Assembly: GCA_963971225.1 (NCBI GenBank)
Contig: OZ020269.1
Coordinates: forward strand, 76,360,450 to 76,424,449
Source: Melieria omissa
Lineage: Eukaryota; Arthropoda; Insecta; Diptera; Ulidiidae
DNA length: 64,000 nt
Direction: 5' to 3'
In this document: in pieces, positions 43,151 through 53,961 of the stretch
How positions within the stretch are numbered: the first letter of the stretch is position 1
Layout: each line of letters starts with the position of its first letter
Notes under the pieces: model-generated
What the model was told of the DNA's origin: nothing
Database searches by the model: none
The model's input: only the letters and a program-made list of their open reading frames with translations
Translations under genes and position numbers: made by a program

Positions 43151-44543
43151 GTGCAAGAATTTTGTGATGCGATGCTTCTGCGGAGGAATTTTTGAATATG
43201 AAATACTTTTTAGTAGCAAAAAGGCAAACAATTTCAAAGTTTGAATCTCAGTTGATTTATGAAACTTATTAAATTTAAAATTTTTTGCTTCTAAAGAATT
43301 CTTTCCTTTAAAAAATTTTACGATATATCGTACAAATGACCACAAGGGTTGCCAAGCTTTGTACGTTATATCGTACAAATGGAAGTCAAAGGCTGCAAGT
43401 GATGCTTGCATTTATAAAACTTAAAAAAACCGAAACAAAATGTTAATGCATTTTTACTCCTTTGCGGACCATTGTACGATATATCGTACAAATTTGATTG
43501 AGCTGTAATTCTCAACCTAAATTATATTTTTGATATTTTGTTGTATGTTATTGCTAAAATGTTCAATGAGAGTCAATAGTTTGAAAGAAAAATGTGTATC
43601 TCAAGAAATGCGGAAATTGACCGGAAATCGAAAAAGAATCGAATATTTGGAGCTTCCGGTTACGAACGCGACAAATTTTAAACACCCATAAAATTTTTTT
43701 CCGATTTTTCCGGAAACCAATTATTATATTTTCCTAACGAGACGAATGCACCTATTTAAAAACTGACAGCTACTTGCATTTGAAAAAGTTTGTTCATTAA
43801 TGACAACAATAAATAATGTTTTTTGAACACGGACGCGACATTAGGAGGCAGGAAGAAGCAAACTCAAAAAACTCCCGTTCTTCGAACTCCACTTTCTCTA
43901 ATACATAAGATTGTTGTTAGTAGAAAACTTTTACATTACAAGAAAAATATAATATTACTTGAATAAGCTTAAAACACAAAGAAAAAAGTGCATATAATTC
44001 GTCAAAAGGCTCAGAATTTTTTTGTTTTTTTTTACAGTAGTATATTTCGGCCAAAAACTTTAAAAAATTAAAAATTCTTTTACATTAATCAAATATAGAT
44101 ATTTAAGCTTTATTATTGGATAATAAAAAGTTTTTCTGAGCAGTTTGAATTTTTCACTCGTGGTGGACCTTTTTTGGGAGATGCTGATATTCTAAAAGCA
44201 TATGCCAGCCAAGGTTTCAAAATTTTGGATCAGGTTCCAACATTTATTTTCAACTTTGCGATGACCTTAAGGCGCAATGCATACGATGTGAAGCTATCTT
44301 TGCTATCAACTGGCTCAAAAAAGTTGTAAAAGTTTCTCCCTAGTTGCCTAACGTGCATCTAATTGAGTATATAAGGGGTTTACTTGAAATCTGAGCCCAA
44401 CAACACTCCATCTTCAAAGATATAGTAATTAAATATAACAATTCAAGGATATAACAAAAGAGCAGCTAAAAAAAACATAATTTAATAAAATTTATGCCGA
44501 AATTTCTGCAGAGAGTTCCAATAAGAGAAACATATCCAAAAAG

Positions 44544-45265
44544 TTAAGGGTTTCTACCTGGTGCGGTCAAAAAAATCTATTTTTTTTTCATACATTTTTG
44601 GATTAATACATGATTGTAGAATAAGCTCCCAAAATTTGAAGTTGAAATCTTTCGAATTACGGAAGCAATTTATCGAAACAGGTAGCGGTGTCGAGCGCGC
44701 CGAGTACTGAAGCAAAACTTTGAACGCGTTTTTCTCAAAACTACATGTTTTGACCTTGCGGAAGTGATTTAGGCCACACGAGTTGAGCAATAGCTACGAA
44801 ATTTTAAACAGTCATTTATCAAGGTCTTAGCTATGGCCCGAAGTAGGATCTTCAAGAAATAATAATTTTTTTTCATTACTAATAGAAATTTGTATTGAAA
44901 AAAGTAGGTAAAAATTGAGTTTTTTAGTCAAAATCGCATATATCCTTCATTTTAAATTTTTTTTTTTTAATCCTAGTTCCAGCCATAGACAAAAGGAAAC
45001 AGAATAAGAAAAAATTTAATTTTTGTGTTTTAAGTCATCTCAAACAGCGGCAGGACTTCCGCGAGTAAGGAAGTCCTGCCGCCATTGCTCGATGGCCCCC
45101 TCCCCCTTTGCATATTTTAACTTGAAACTTTTTTTACTTGTACAATAAACATATACCTACATCTGAAAAAATTGTCCAGTTTTTATCTTAAAAACCTTCC
45201 CATCAAAAATTTTTCAAAAAAAAAAACATGTTTTCTCGGCCGCACAAGGTAGAAACCTGCCTTAA
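44544..45265. mobile_element. F4: TTAA element, right-arm copy
   Basis: Mirror of 38546-39252, with TTAA at both ends and slight length differences in A/T runs. The left-arm segment around 38960-38990 (ATCCTGACTGTTTAAAGATA) and the right-arm counterpart around 44820-44850 (CAAGGTCTTAGCTATGGCCC) differ locally. Confidence 0.75.
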
Positions 45266-45926
45266 TTTTTGGACAAAACTTAGTTTAAATTAAATTTTTG
45301 CTACATAACCTTATCTTGTACGCAAACTTTTTCTGAGGGAAATTCATAGCACATTTTGTTTTTGGCTATTCTTTTACAGTTTTGTCAAGTTTTTTCTTAT
45401 CTTTATATAATAAAAGAACTAAGTTTATGGAAAAAATAAAAATTATTTTGTTTTTGAAAAATTACTTTGATTTATTTTTCATATGAAAAAAACTATATAC
45501 CCTTTGTACGCAAACTTATTCTGACTAGTGTATATGATTTCCCCAAACTGTCAAGAAATATATAACTTGCAAATTCGAATGAAGTTTTTTGGGTCAAATC
45601 GAAGAAATTTATCAACGAATAAAGGACAGGTCATCAAATATACTGTCATTGAGGAATTTATATGGAAAAAAAAACGCCCGACTTACGTTTGATATATAAA
45701 TTCTACAGGTGTTTAATGATTTTTGTCAGCATACAGTAAACACGTTGAGCCCAGCGTCGAATTTGCTGTCCTTTCCGTTCAGTCGGTAGCCGGCGAGCGA
45801 TACAATGTTGTACGATATCGCCAAGAGATAAGGAATTCTTCTTTTTGTTTCGAATGTTTCAATATATTTCCTTAAAACTACATTCGATAAAATTTCATTG
45901 AGACCATATTTCCTTTTTAGCTTTAA

Positions 45927-46254
45927 CCGTAGAAACACAATTGGAGCGTATGAGCGTATTTACGTTCGACGTATTGCGTTGTCAAAATTAAATTTCATGT
46001 ATTTCTATGAAAACGCACACAATTGACGACGCAAGCGTACGAACGTATCAGCGTCGTACGTTCACTTAGACCTATTTCTTACGCCGCGTAAGGGCGTATT
46101 ATTCATTTTTCTACAATTGAAAAACGTATTTTGAGATTTCCATACGTTACTGCTCACGCCAGAATTGTGATCAAGGCAAACGTCTGAACGTATTTCGACA
46201 GCGTATTTGCGCCGTACGCCCATACGTCTATACGCTCCAATTGTATTCCTGCGG
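45927..46254. mobile_element. J: Harbinger-like MITE, right-arm copy
   Basis: Mirror of 37557-37884, flanked by TAA (45924-45926, 46255-46257). Confidence 0.72.
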
Positions 46255-46378
46255 TAATACTGTCGGTCCCCAATATTTGCATATTTTGCATACTTTTTGC
46301 ATATTAAGCGTAATTTTTGCATATTTTTTTTTATTTTTTTGCCGTATTTGGCGTAAGTATGTATATAAACATACACTA

Positions 46379-46730
46379 TGATCAATAAGTACCGGGACTG
46401 TGTATTTTAAATTTTCCGCCGTTGCCCGATGCAGGTAAAAAAAATTTTTTTTTAGGTCGGTAGGACCTTAACTGACATCTGTGTCAAATTTTAAGCGGGA
46501 TTGCATCATTAGTTTTTGTTTGGCAGCTGTTAGCGTCAGTCAACTTTTTGTACTTCGTCGCATTTTACAATGGCGCACTTTTTTTGGTTTTGGCGCGCCT
46601 TCAGCACGCCATTCGGATGATTGCTGGCTAGTTGTCACGTCGAATTCATAGACCCATGTCTCATCACCAGTAACCTGCATCGGGCAACGGCGGAAAATTT
46701 AAAATACACAGTCCCGGTACTTATTGATCA
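46379..46730 (-). mobile_element. Mariner-derived MITE, right-arm copy
   Basis: Mirror of 37081-37432, flanked by TA (46377-46378, 46731-46732), with the same transposase remnant. Confidence 0.85.
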
Positions 46731-47031
46731 TAGTGTATTCATATAGACGTATGTTCTTCTATGCAAACGAACAAAAGTGAGGTTGATGTGCTCTTGTGTG
46801 TAAGGTGGTTGCGAGGGGGGGGTCAATTTAGACAAGCCCAACCTTTTGTTATTCCGAGAATGATGTTCTTACGATCATTATTGAGGGTGTTGTAGTTTGG
46901 CTCACTAAGCTATTTTTTGGGGTCAGCAATGCCCAGCATACAAGAATAATGAACGTTTTCGTACTCCAAGAGCTGGTGTACGGCATAGGCATGGCACATG
47001 CTGACCCTACAAAACTTGGAGCAAATTTTAG

Positions 47032-47635
47032 GGCACGACTACGGTTTCCGTGGCGCCGACATTTGAGGGTGTCTTTAGATAGATCGACCAAAAATAAGTC
47101 GAAAATGAAGAATAACATTTTTCGATATCTCGCTTCGTTTTCGAGATATCGAGGTTCAAAGTTTAAAATTTCGCTCAAAGTTTAAAATTCGCGCTTTTTT
47201 TCGCAATCCCAGAGGTGCATACAGTTTTCCCGAAAGCCATAGTTTTCTTGGCAATAAGTTTTTCCCGAGTGGGCGGCCTTCGGCCGGGCGCTAAAAAAAT
47301 AACCTTAATGGGAGTCACCACCACATCAGGCAACAGTCAGGTGTGCACAGTCTTTTCTGTTCAAATCCATAGTTCCAAGCCATAGTTTTTTTTGGCAATA
47401 AGTTTTTCCCAGGTGGCCAGCCTTCGGCCCGGCGCTAAAAAAATAACCATCATGGGAGTCACCACATCAGGCAACAGTCAGGTGTGCACAATATGGCAAT
47501 ATAAAAACTTTGAACCTCAATATCTCGAAAACGAAGCGAGATAGCGAAAAAATGTTCGTTATTTTCGATTTATTTTCGGTCAATCTATCTAAAAACATCA
47601 TCAAATGCCGGCGCCATGGAAACCGTAATATCCCC
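47032..47635. mobile_element. H: longer right-arm copy
   Basis: AATTTTAG on both sides (47024-47031, 47636-47643). Terminal repeats run about 150 bp (CGGTTTCCGTGGCGCC; ATCTCGCTTCGTTTTCGAGA). The interior has a direct duplication (TGGCAATAAGTTTTTCCC, ...AGGCAACAGTCAGGTGTGCA at 47250-47370 and 47392-47490), one unit of which is missing in the left arm. Confidence 0.78.
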
Positions 47636-47733
47636 AATTTTAGTTATTTAACGTGTGCCAACAAAGTAGCTGGACAAATTTCATATCTTCGTAACAAAAA
47701 TTGAGTTTGATATTGTAAAGCAATATTTAATAT

Positions 47734-48169
47734 TGTTACGAAAATTACTTCACAGGTTCGTTTGGATTGGTTTTGAAAATAAAACAACTTCAGTTATCCA
47801 GCGCAACGTAGTCAAAGCTAACAATCGCTTTATTTACAAATTTGCACTTGTTCTACTTTACACTACTACTATTGCATGTTTCCCCATTGCTTGCTCAACA
47901 CAGACTCGACCCCTTGCGCTGCCACTGCTGCTTTTATACCAGTTTTCTTATCGCGCCGAAGTTTCTTGCAACTTCTAATTGGAAAGCGCTCGACCATTCT
48001 CGCACAGCCCATTTCTTCGAGAACCATCCTTGCCATATCGGACTATACCAAGCGAATTTATAACAGTTTTGCTGTACTTCACAGTGCATGCCTAAAAGTA
48101 TGCTTGGAAAACATTCGTGCGGAGAAAAGCATTCCTGTACAGTGCGGCACAGAATTTCTCATCGTATCA
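47734..48169 (-). mobile_element. Gypsy solo LTR, right arm only
   Basis: TGTTACG...CGTATCA, 436 bp, flanked by ATAT (47730-47733, 48170-48173). The left arm has the uninterrupted site near 36285-36300 (TTTAAATATTAAATATTGC). It shares blocks with the LTR at 41674-42088 (AAACAACTT...ATCC; CGCTTTATTT; CTTTTATACC). Orientation given by the TATAAAAG on the minus strand. Confidence 0.85.
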
Positions 48170-48717
48170 ATATTTAAAAAAATACATTTAATTATACATC
48201 ATTTTTCACTTTTATACAAAACCAAAGGACCATGATCTTCAATTTTCCTTAGTTTAGATTTTATTCCTCGCATCATCGTTTGGACAACGTTCATGCAGCC
48301 GTATTCTTGCAGTTAGCTGGTTATTAGATTTTGCTTCCCAACCTCCCTTGTACACCTCGTGACACAAGAGACTCCAAAATTCTTCAATTGGTCTTGCCTT
48401 TGGGATGTTTGGTATATTTGCATGCTTCGGGAAATAATTAATGTTTTTCCCCTTCAACCAGCTTAAGGTATTTTTTGCATAATGGCTACTTGCTAAATCC
48501 GGCCAAAATATTACATTCTCTCCAGAGTGCGTTGTATTGATGTACACATATTTTTCCAGTTTAGTAAGGCATTTGCTTATATAGGTGTCACATTTTATGG
48601 TTGGAGCTTTAGAGTCCTGAATATAAAGTTGAGATACTCGTTTTGTCGATATTGCTGCCCAAACTAAAATTTTTGGCTCGAATTTAACCTTGGCTGCGTA
48701 TACCATCAGGAGTTTTC

Positions 48718-49177
48718 TTAACCCTTTCCTTCCCGAATTATGAAATAGCCATAGAAACAAATTGGAAGTTGGTTATTTGAAACGAGAGAGGTAGCCATAC
48801 TACACTAGACTACACTGGGCTTTTATGAAGCAAAATTAAAACATATTTTATATGAAAACAAAATGTCCCTTATTTACAAGTTTTTAGAGTTATTTGTTAG
48901 AATTTTAGAGTTATTTGGTGTCCTCTGTTAAACATAGAGCAATATTAAATTTTTGCCATTTAATTCTGCTGCCCTGTCGAACGGGAACCGTTGCACAAAT
49001 GTTAACAATTTTCAATGTTCCCATAAAAACAAACTACATATTTTGCTGAAAAAGCTCAGAACAATGTTTCTTTTAAGCGATACAATTCATAGAATGGTGA
49101 AAACCCGAAAATTATACATCGAAATTCCAAATTTGAATTTGCTAGCCATATGGCTACCATGGGAAGAAAAGGGTTAA
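48718..49177 (-). mobile_element. F2: TTAA element, right-arm copy
   Basis: Mirror of 35290-35749, TTAA at 48718-48721 and 49174-49177. Confidence 0.85.
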
Positions 49178-49479
49178 TATCGTCGGTGTAGAAACAGGTA
49201 TTTTGATCTCCATTGTTCCACGCATATGTGAAATATTTCTCATCGTCAAGAATTATTTTGTCCCCGTCATCAAAATAATTTCGGCGAAGAATTCTTTTTG
49301 GACTGTATCGTGGAACAGTTACTCTCTTGTGGTAACTAACACCAATTTTTATAAAATTTTTGCGAACTGTTTCTTTGGAAATGCAAATTTTCCGACCCAA
49401 CATCCGATTTTAAGCACAAATTTTATTCACCGCCGCTTTCTTCAATTTTTGGAGACCGGAACTTGAGCGACCTGATTTT

Positions 49480-51208
49480 TTAACCCTTGTGTGCGCACCC
49501 AGGTCTGGCCAGACCATATTGAACTTTGGGTCCACTTTTAGTAAGGTAGTAAAGCTATCGGGTTCATATTTCATGATATCCTCAACTGATCCTTTCTAAG
49601 CACAAAAACCAATACATGAACAAAATTTTTACAAAAACAAGGCGAGAATCGTGCAAAACGTATTTATACCCCTTAGTTGAACCCCGTATGGTCTGGCCAG
49701 ACCATGGTGTATTTTCATACAAAGTTGCCTGTTATTTTCAGTTTTTTTTTGTTATTTTCGATGTAATTAGTGTCAGAATTGTTTATAAATATTTTTTTCG
49801 TTTGTTCCTTATTCAGTTCTCTACGAAGCATAGGGCTGCAACTAGGTTTTTCCATCTGACCCGATTTGAAGCACTTTTTTCGTGCCAGCTCGTTAATAGT
49901 GACATAAGTTAGCTAGCGCAAAATATACCTGGTCCAAATGTTTTTCACTCGCCTTGGCTTTTATTTTCTTTTAGGTTAGTAAATTATAATTATTGTTAGA
50001 AAAGAATGTCTGAACACATTCAAAATTAATATTTATCCATTGTATTCGTGGTTATATTCGTGTTTTTGGTGTCAATTTAATTACATTTCTGAAGCGAAGG
50101 AAATGTTTGTGCTCTTGTCGTGTCTGATTTTAACCAATTGGATTGTATGTTTTCTGTGCCAGAGATTAAAGGAAGCAAATGCTATTTCGAGGATAAGGTG
50201 TATATTATTTTTGAACTTCAACGCTGGAATAACATCAGAGAGGACGATTTCTCTAAAAAAAAATTGTTTAAGCAGTAGCAAAAACCAAAGCGTTAGAGCA
50301 ACAGAATTAAGATATTTAACTATTTATTTACTCTAAGTCATTAATTAAATAGTTTGAATAAGTTTAACTTAAATGTTGAATACTTATCACTAAAGTTTTA
50401 CTCGGAAGCATACAAATTACGCAGGCAAATAATTCTCGCAATTGGCTCATTGAATGAATACGTAGTTCTGTGGGATAATTGAATGAACCACCTGCACTTT
50501 TTAAAGTTTATGGAGGATTCATTTATTGCTGGAGGTATCAGACCAGTTCAGCATGAACAGTAACATGTTGAGTATGTTATGATTGAACGGAATGTTTTAG
50601 AAGATATTTTGTCTTATTGACAGCTAATAGTTCGCAGTGTTGTGTATTAGTCAGCTACCTTTTCGACTTCAAAGCATAATTGTCAATAGTGAAAGGAATC
50701 CAGAAATAAAAATGTGTTAGATATATAAAAACACGATTTGTTTATGTCCATTATAAAATCTCAATGTGTTTGAGTCATCATACTGCATTATATCCCTGCA
50801 ACCACTGCATTGGTGAAGCAGTTGAGGCAAATCCATAACAACGTATTTTACGTTTTTAATTTTTTTCCTTACTATCGTATATTTTTAATTTCAAAATTTA
50901 TCTATTGAAGTTGAAATTCGCTGTGTATTTTATAAATCAAGCATAATTTTACCTTTTTACCTAAATAAAAAGTAAACAAGCAACAGAAATTATTGTATTC
51001 ACACTTTTTTTTTACAGGCCTACACACACAAACATACGCAGACAAACACTCACACATACTAAGATATATATAAACTCATCAACAAAAATATAAAAAAAAT
51101 ATATTAGCCAGCACAATCCTCGAATATCCTCTTTTTTGCACCATGGTCTGGCCAGACCATGGGGGGTTCAAGTATGAGGTTTTAAGTGGGTGCGCACAGA
51201 AGAGTTAA
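49480..51208 (+). mobile_element. F1: TTAA element, right-arm copy
   Basis: TTAA at 49480-49483 and 51205-51208. GGTCTGGCCAGACC palindromes at 49501, 49690 and 51144. Very close to the left-arm copy and somewhat more distant from 372-2071, which lacks about 30 bases near 630. Confidence 0.88.
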
Positions 51209-51210
51209 TT

Positions 51211-52655
51211 AGCCCTATTCCGAGTGTCGTGAGTCGTTTTTTTCGACTGTCGTTTTTTGAGTCGTATCGTTTTTTTCGACTGTCGTTTTTTGAGTCGTGT
51301 CGTTTTTATTTTGGTAATCCCGAAAATTTTCGACACGACAGCTTTTGTACAAGATTGAATGAGCATAAAATGTGATAGCTTCTTCTTGTTGAGCTGTCAA
51401 CAGAGTGATCTTTCAACTGCATGAGTATGTCCTTGATGAGTTGGAGCCAAATTAAAAAGGCGAGTGCGATTATCCGCGATACGTGCGGCAATAAAATTGG
51501 CAACAACATTAGGCGTTTTAGCAGAGGGTGGCTATCAGCTTGGGGCCGGCAACGACTTAAAGTTGAGCCTAGCGCAGCCGACTGTTTCGAAGTGCTTGAC
51601 AGAACTGGTCACTGCCTTGTAAAGCGTTTTATGCCCCAAGTGGATACAGTTTCAGATGAGTGACCAGGCAGAGGGCGGCTATCGCAGCCGCCGTAGCTCA
51701 GGTGGCTAGTCGTTGGGCCGCGAGTCAAGACTCCGCGAGTTCAATACTCCGTTGCGTTAACACCGAAAAAAATAAAAACAACAATTTTTCTTTCGGCGGC
51801 TGCCCTCTCAGCAGGAAATGGCAAACCTCTGAGGGTAAAATTGCCTATGAAAAATCTCCCAACTTGCCGTTTGGAATCCGCATAAAACTGTAGGTCCCTT
51901 CCAACCTTGTAAAAACATTCACACGTACAACACGGTTGGTTGCGGGTAGCTAGGCCTTAGTCTCGTAATCGGGCTGTCGTGCCAGTCAAGAATAAGAAGA
52001 AGGCTATCAGCTTGGGGCCGACAACGTCTTTAAGTTAGGCCTATCGCAGCCAACTGTTACGAAGTGCTTAACAGAAGTGGTCACAGCCTTGCAAAGCGTT
52101 TTATGCCTCAAGTGGATACAGTTTGAGATGATTGATAAAAGTGAAGCAACGCAATTCTTTTACACAAAAACTAATTTTCCTGGTGTTATAGGTGTGTCGA
52201 TAGCACTCCCATTGCGATTCTGTCACCAAGCACAGACCCCCATCTGTTTTATAACCGGAAAGGGTTATATAGTCTGAACACAATGGTAGTAAGTATACTA
52301 AATAAAAAAGATGTGTAAACTATGTAATACCACAGAACCAATAGTATACCTTTTGTTCTGTGGTAAAACTTTAACTAGATTTGTGAAATATAAATTAATT
52401 TCCTAATAACAAGTACTTAAATACTGACCATTTTGCAAAAAAATCTCACAATCTTTCGCTTTCAACTGCCTGTCGTGAACAAAAATGCCTACGACTCAAA
52501 TCAAGGAATTTTCCTGTCGTATGTCGTTTTGAAACGACAACGGGAATCTGAAATCGTAATAGATTTAGTCGAAATTTGTGTCGAAAGGACAACGAGAATG
52601 CGACTTGTCGAAATTTTCGACGAACGACTGTCGTTTCGACAACGGGAATAGGGCT
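51211..52655 (-). mobile_element. E: right-arm copy
   Basis: Intact ends AGCCCTATTCCGAG (51211) and GGGAATAGGGCT (to 52655). Mirror of 31819-33263, with the same internal duplication and SINE. Confidence 0.6.
51687..52001 (+). mobile_element. tRNA-derived SINE, right-arm copy
   Basis: Head GCCGCCGTAGCTCAGGTGGC with A box at 51693-51704 and B box GAGTTCAATACTCC near 51738-51751. Body to ATCGGGCTGTCGTGCCAGTC, tail AAGAATAAGAAGAA. GGCTATC occurs at 51677-51683 and 52002-52008. RNA polymerase III transcription from the two boxes is expected for the family. Confidence 0.78.
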
Positions 52656-52934
52656 GAATGTTAATAGGCGGCTGACCACTTTCGTAACGATGAAAAATTG
52701 AATAGAGCGTGGAACGAGCAACATTTTCATTTAGAAAGTGTTCCAAAACTTTCTTTCAATAAACACGCTCTCGCAAAAAGCTCGCATGTTGACGTTTTCA
52801 CTTAAAATTATCTGATTTTTAAATACATATTATACCAATATTTTGACATAAAAATTATTGAAACTGTCAAAGCCTACCAATTTTTTTTTTAATTTGAAAT
52901 TTGTCCAGCTACTTTGTTGGAACACGCTACTGTA

Positions 52935-53215
52935 ATAAGGTCCTCCATCTGTATCGGCATAGCCTTAATATGGTTTTTGTAATTCGCCCAAACCTGTGCA
53001 TTGTAAATTGGTATTTATGTTGTCAATAGCAAAGATATATAAAAAACGTACTTTCTTTCAACCAACAACGTCACGCAAAGGGAGGCCTGCAGAGTTTAAC
53101 TCATCTGCCAGTCTCTTCCTTTGCAGTGGCTGTCTTTAATTGTCCCTTGGCCAAGTCCGAATGTTCTTGGAAGAAATCAACCATAATTTCGAATTGCCTT
53201 GATTTTGTGTTTTTT
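52935..53215 (-). pseudogene. Myb/SANT-like DNA-binding domain fragment cut by the palindrome
   Basis: Minus strand from about 53210: QFEIMVDFFQEHSDLAKGQL, a short frame slip near AKEE/RLADEL, then LNSAGLPLRDVVGW-KK (one stop at the second Trp position). A donor GTACGT follows and an acceptor TGCACAG leads to VWANYKNHIKAMPIQMED. This is the Myb/SANT-like fold with a conserved intron. It stops where the mariner terminal repeat begins. Confidence 0.55.
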
Positions 53216-53600
53216 GACGAAGATGCCCTATAAATAGCGTTTATTACTCACTCGGAGTCATGAAACACCAAAAACATTTTGAAATACTTACATTTTAATT
53301 CATTTGAATCGCTTTCCGAACCCCATATCGCTATCGAATGAAATATCCGCAATTCGAATGAATTTGACAAACGAATTCGAGTTCCCAAGTGCGGAAAATC
53401 CGAAAAGGGAAAAAATTAAATCCGATAGGCGAATTTGTTCGAATTCGAGTTATTTTGCTTTCGAATCGAATTACAGAGTAGCCCCCCCAGTAGCCCCCGG
53501 TGATAAGAGAAAGATGGTAAAAAACAAGTGATAGCAAGGACAAGGAATGAACTGCTGTATTGGTATTGGAATGCGTAAAACTCTTCCACAAATACCTATA
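53216..53600. other. No gene recognised
   Basis: AT-rich with a cluster of GAATTCGAAT-type palindromic words (53335-53475) and two AGTAGCCCCC copies near 53480-53495. Confidence 0.3.
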
Positions 53601-53961
53601 TGCACAAAAAAACTTCAACTGCGCACAGATACTGCGGCATTGAAATGGCTACTGAACTTTAAAGATCCTGAAGGCCAATTGGTGCGGTTGATCGAGCGGC
53701 TTCAGAGTTATCACTAACCAATTAAACATCGCAAAAGCCATGGAAAAGCCGATTCCTTGTCGCTCCGTCCGTGCAAATCGATGACATCCGATTGGTCAGC
53801 GCTACAAAAGGATCAGCGCGAGGATACGGATCACGCAAGAATCGTCGAAGGCAAGGGGTAAGGCGCACGTCCGGACTGGCAGGAGATGGCCGACGAAAGT
53901 CCGATCACGAAGGCTTACTGGGCACAGTGGCAAAGTCAGCGGTTGAAAAATTGCTGCCTAT

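Larger units (their letters stand above)
40645..43151. other. Asymmetric spacer of the giant palindrome
   Basis: 2.5 kb present once. It holds the rest of F5, an (AATTT)n array, unannotated sequence (41245-41673) and a truncated gypsy 3' end on the minus strand. The right border cuts the gypsy integrase frame directly at the first base of the right arm. Confidence 0.85.
48254..52746 (-). pseudogene. DD37E-type transposase relic, right arm
   Basis: Same segments as the left-arm relic, in mirror order. The N-terminal end is better preserved: MEHFLNENVARSTLYSIFHR then YESGQPPIN (52746 down to about 52660). The C-terminal part (48760-48254) has KARPIEEFW where the left arm has KPRPIEEFW. Confidence 0.8.
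43152..52932 (-). repeat. Giant inverted repeat, right arm (9.8 kb)
   Basis: Reverse copy of 31552-40644. Extra sequence relative to the left arm: a 436-bp solo LTR with its 4-bp duplication and 215 bp inside H. The outer end is the mariner terminal repeat followed by TA (52933-52934); beyond it the sequence is unrelated to the left flank apart from a short TAATAAG match. Confidence 0.95.
47647..52932 (-). mobile_element. DD37E mariner/Tc1-group element, right-arm copy
   Basis: Mirror of 31552-36380 with TA at both edges. It contains F2, F1, E and the SINE as in the left arm, plus a solo LTR not present there. Confidence 0.8.

Noticed and set aside
49616..50336. Conserved ORFs of about 98 codons shared by the F1 copies
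   Set aside because: They occur only because the element is repeated. No protein family resemblance, AT-rich composition, and stops or shifts in the copy at 372-2071.
51687..51760. Functional tRNA gene
   Set aside because: A and B boxes are present, but the sequence continues into a 315-bp SINE with tail and target duplication and does not form a standard acceptor stem end.
31552..52932. Giant palindrome as a sequencing or assembly artefact
   Set aside because: Not excluded, but the arms differ by a target-duplicated solo LTR, a 215-bp indel, local sequence differences near 38.97/44.83 kb and point changes, and the flanks differ. A read-through artefact would give identical arms.
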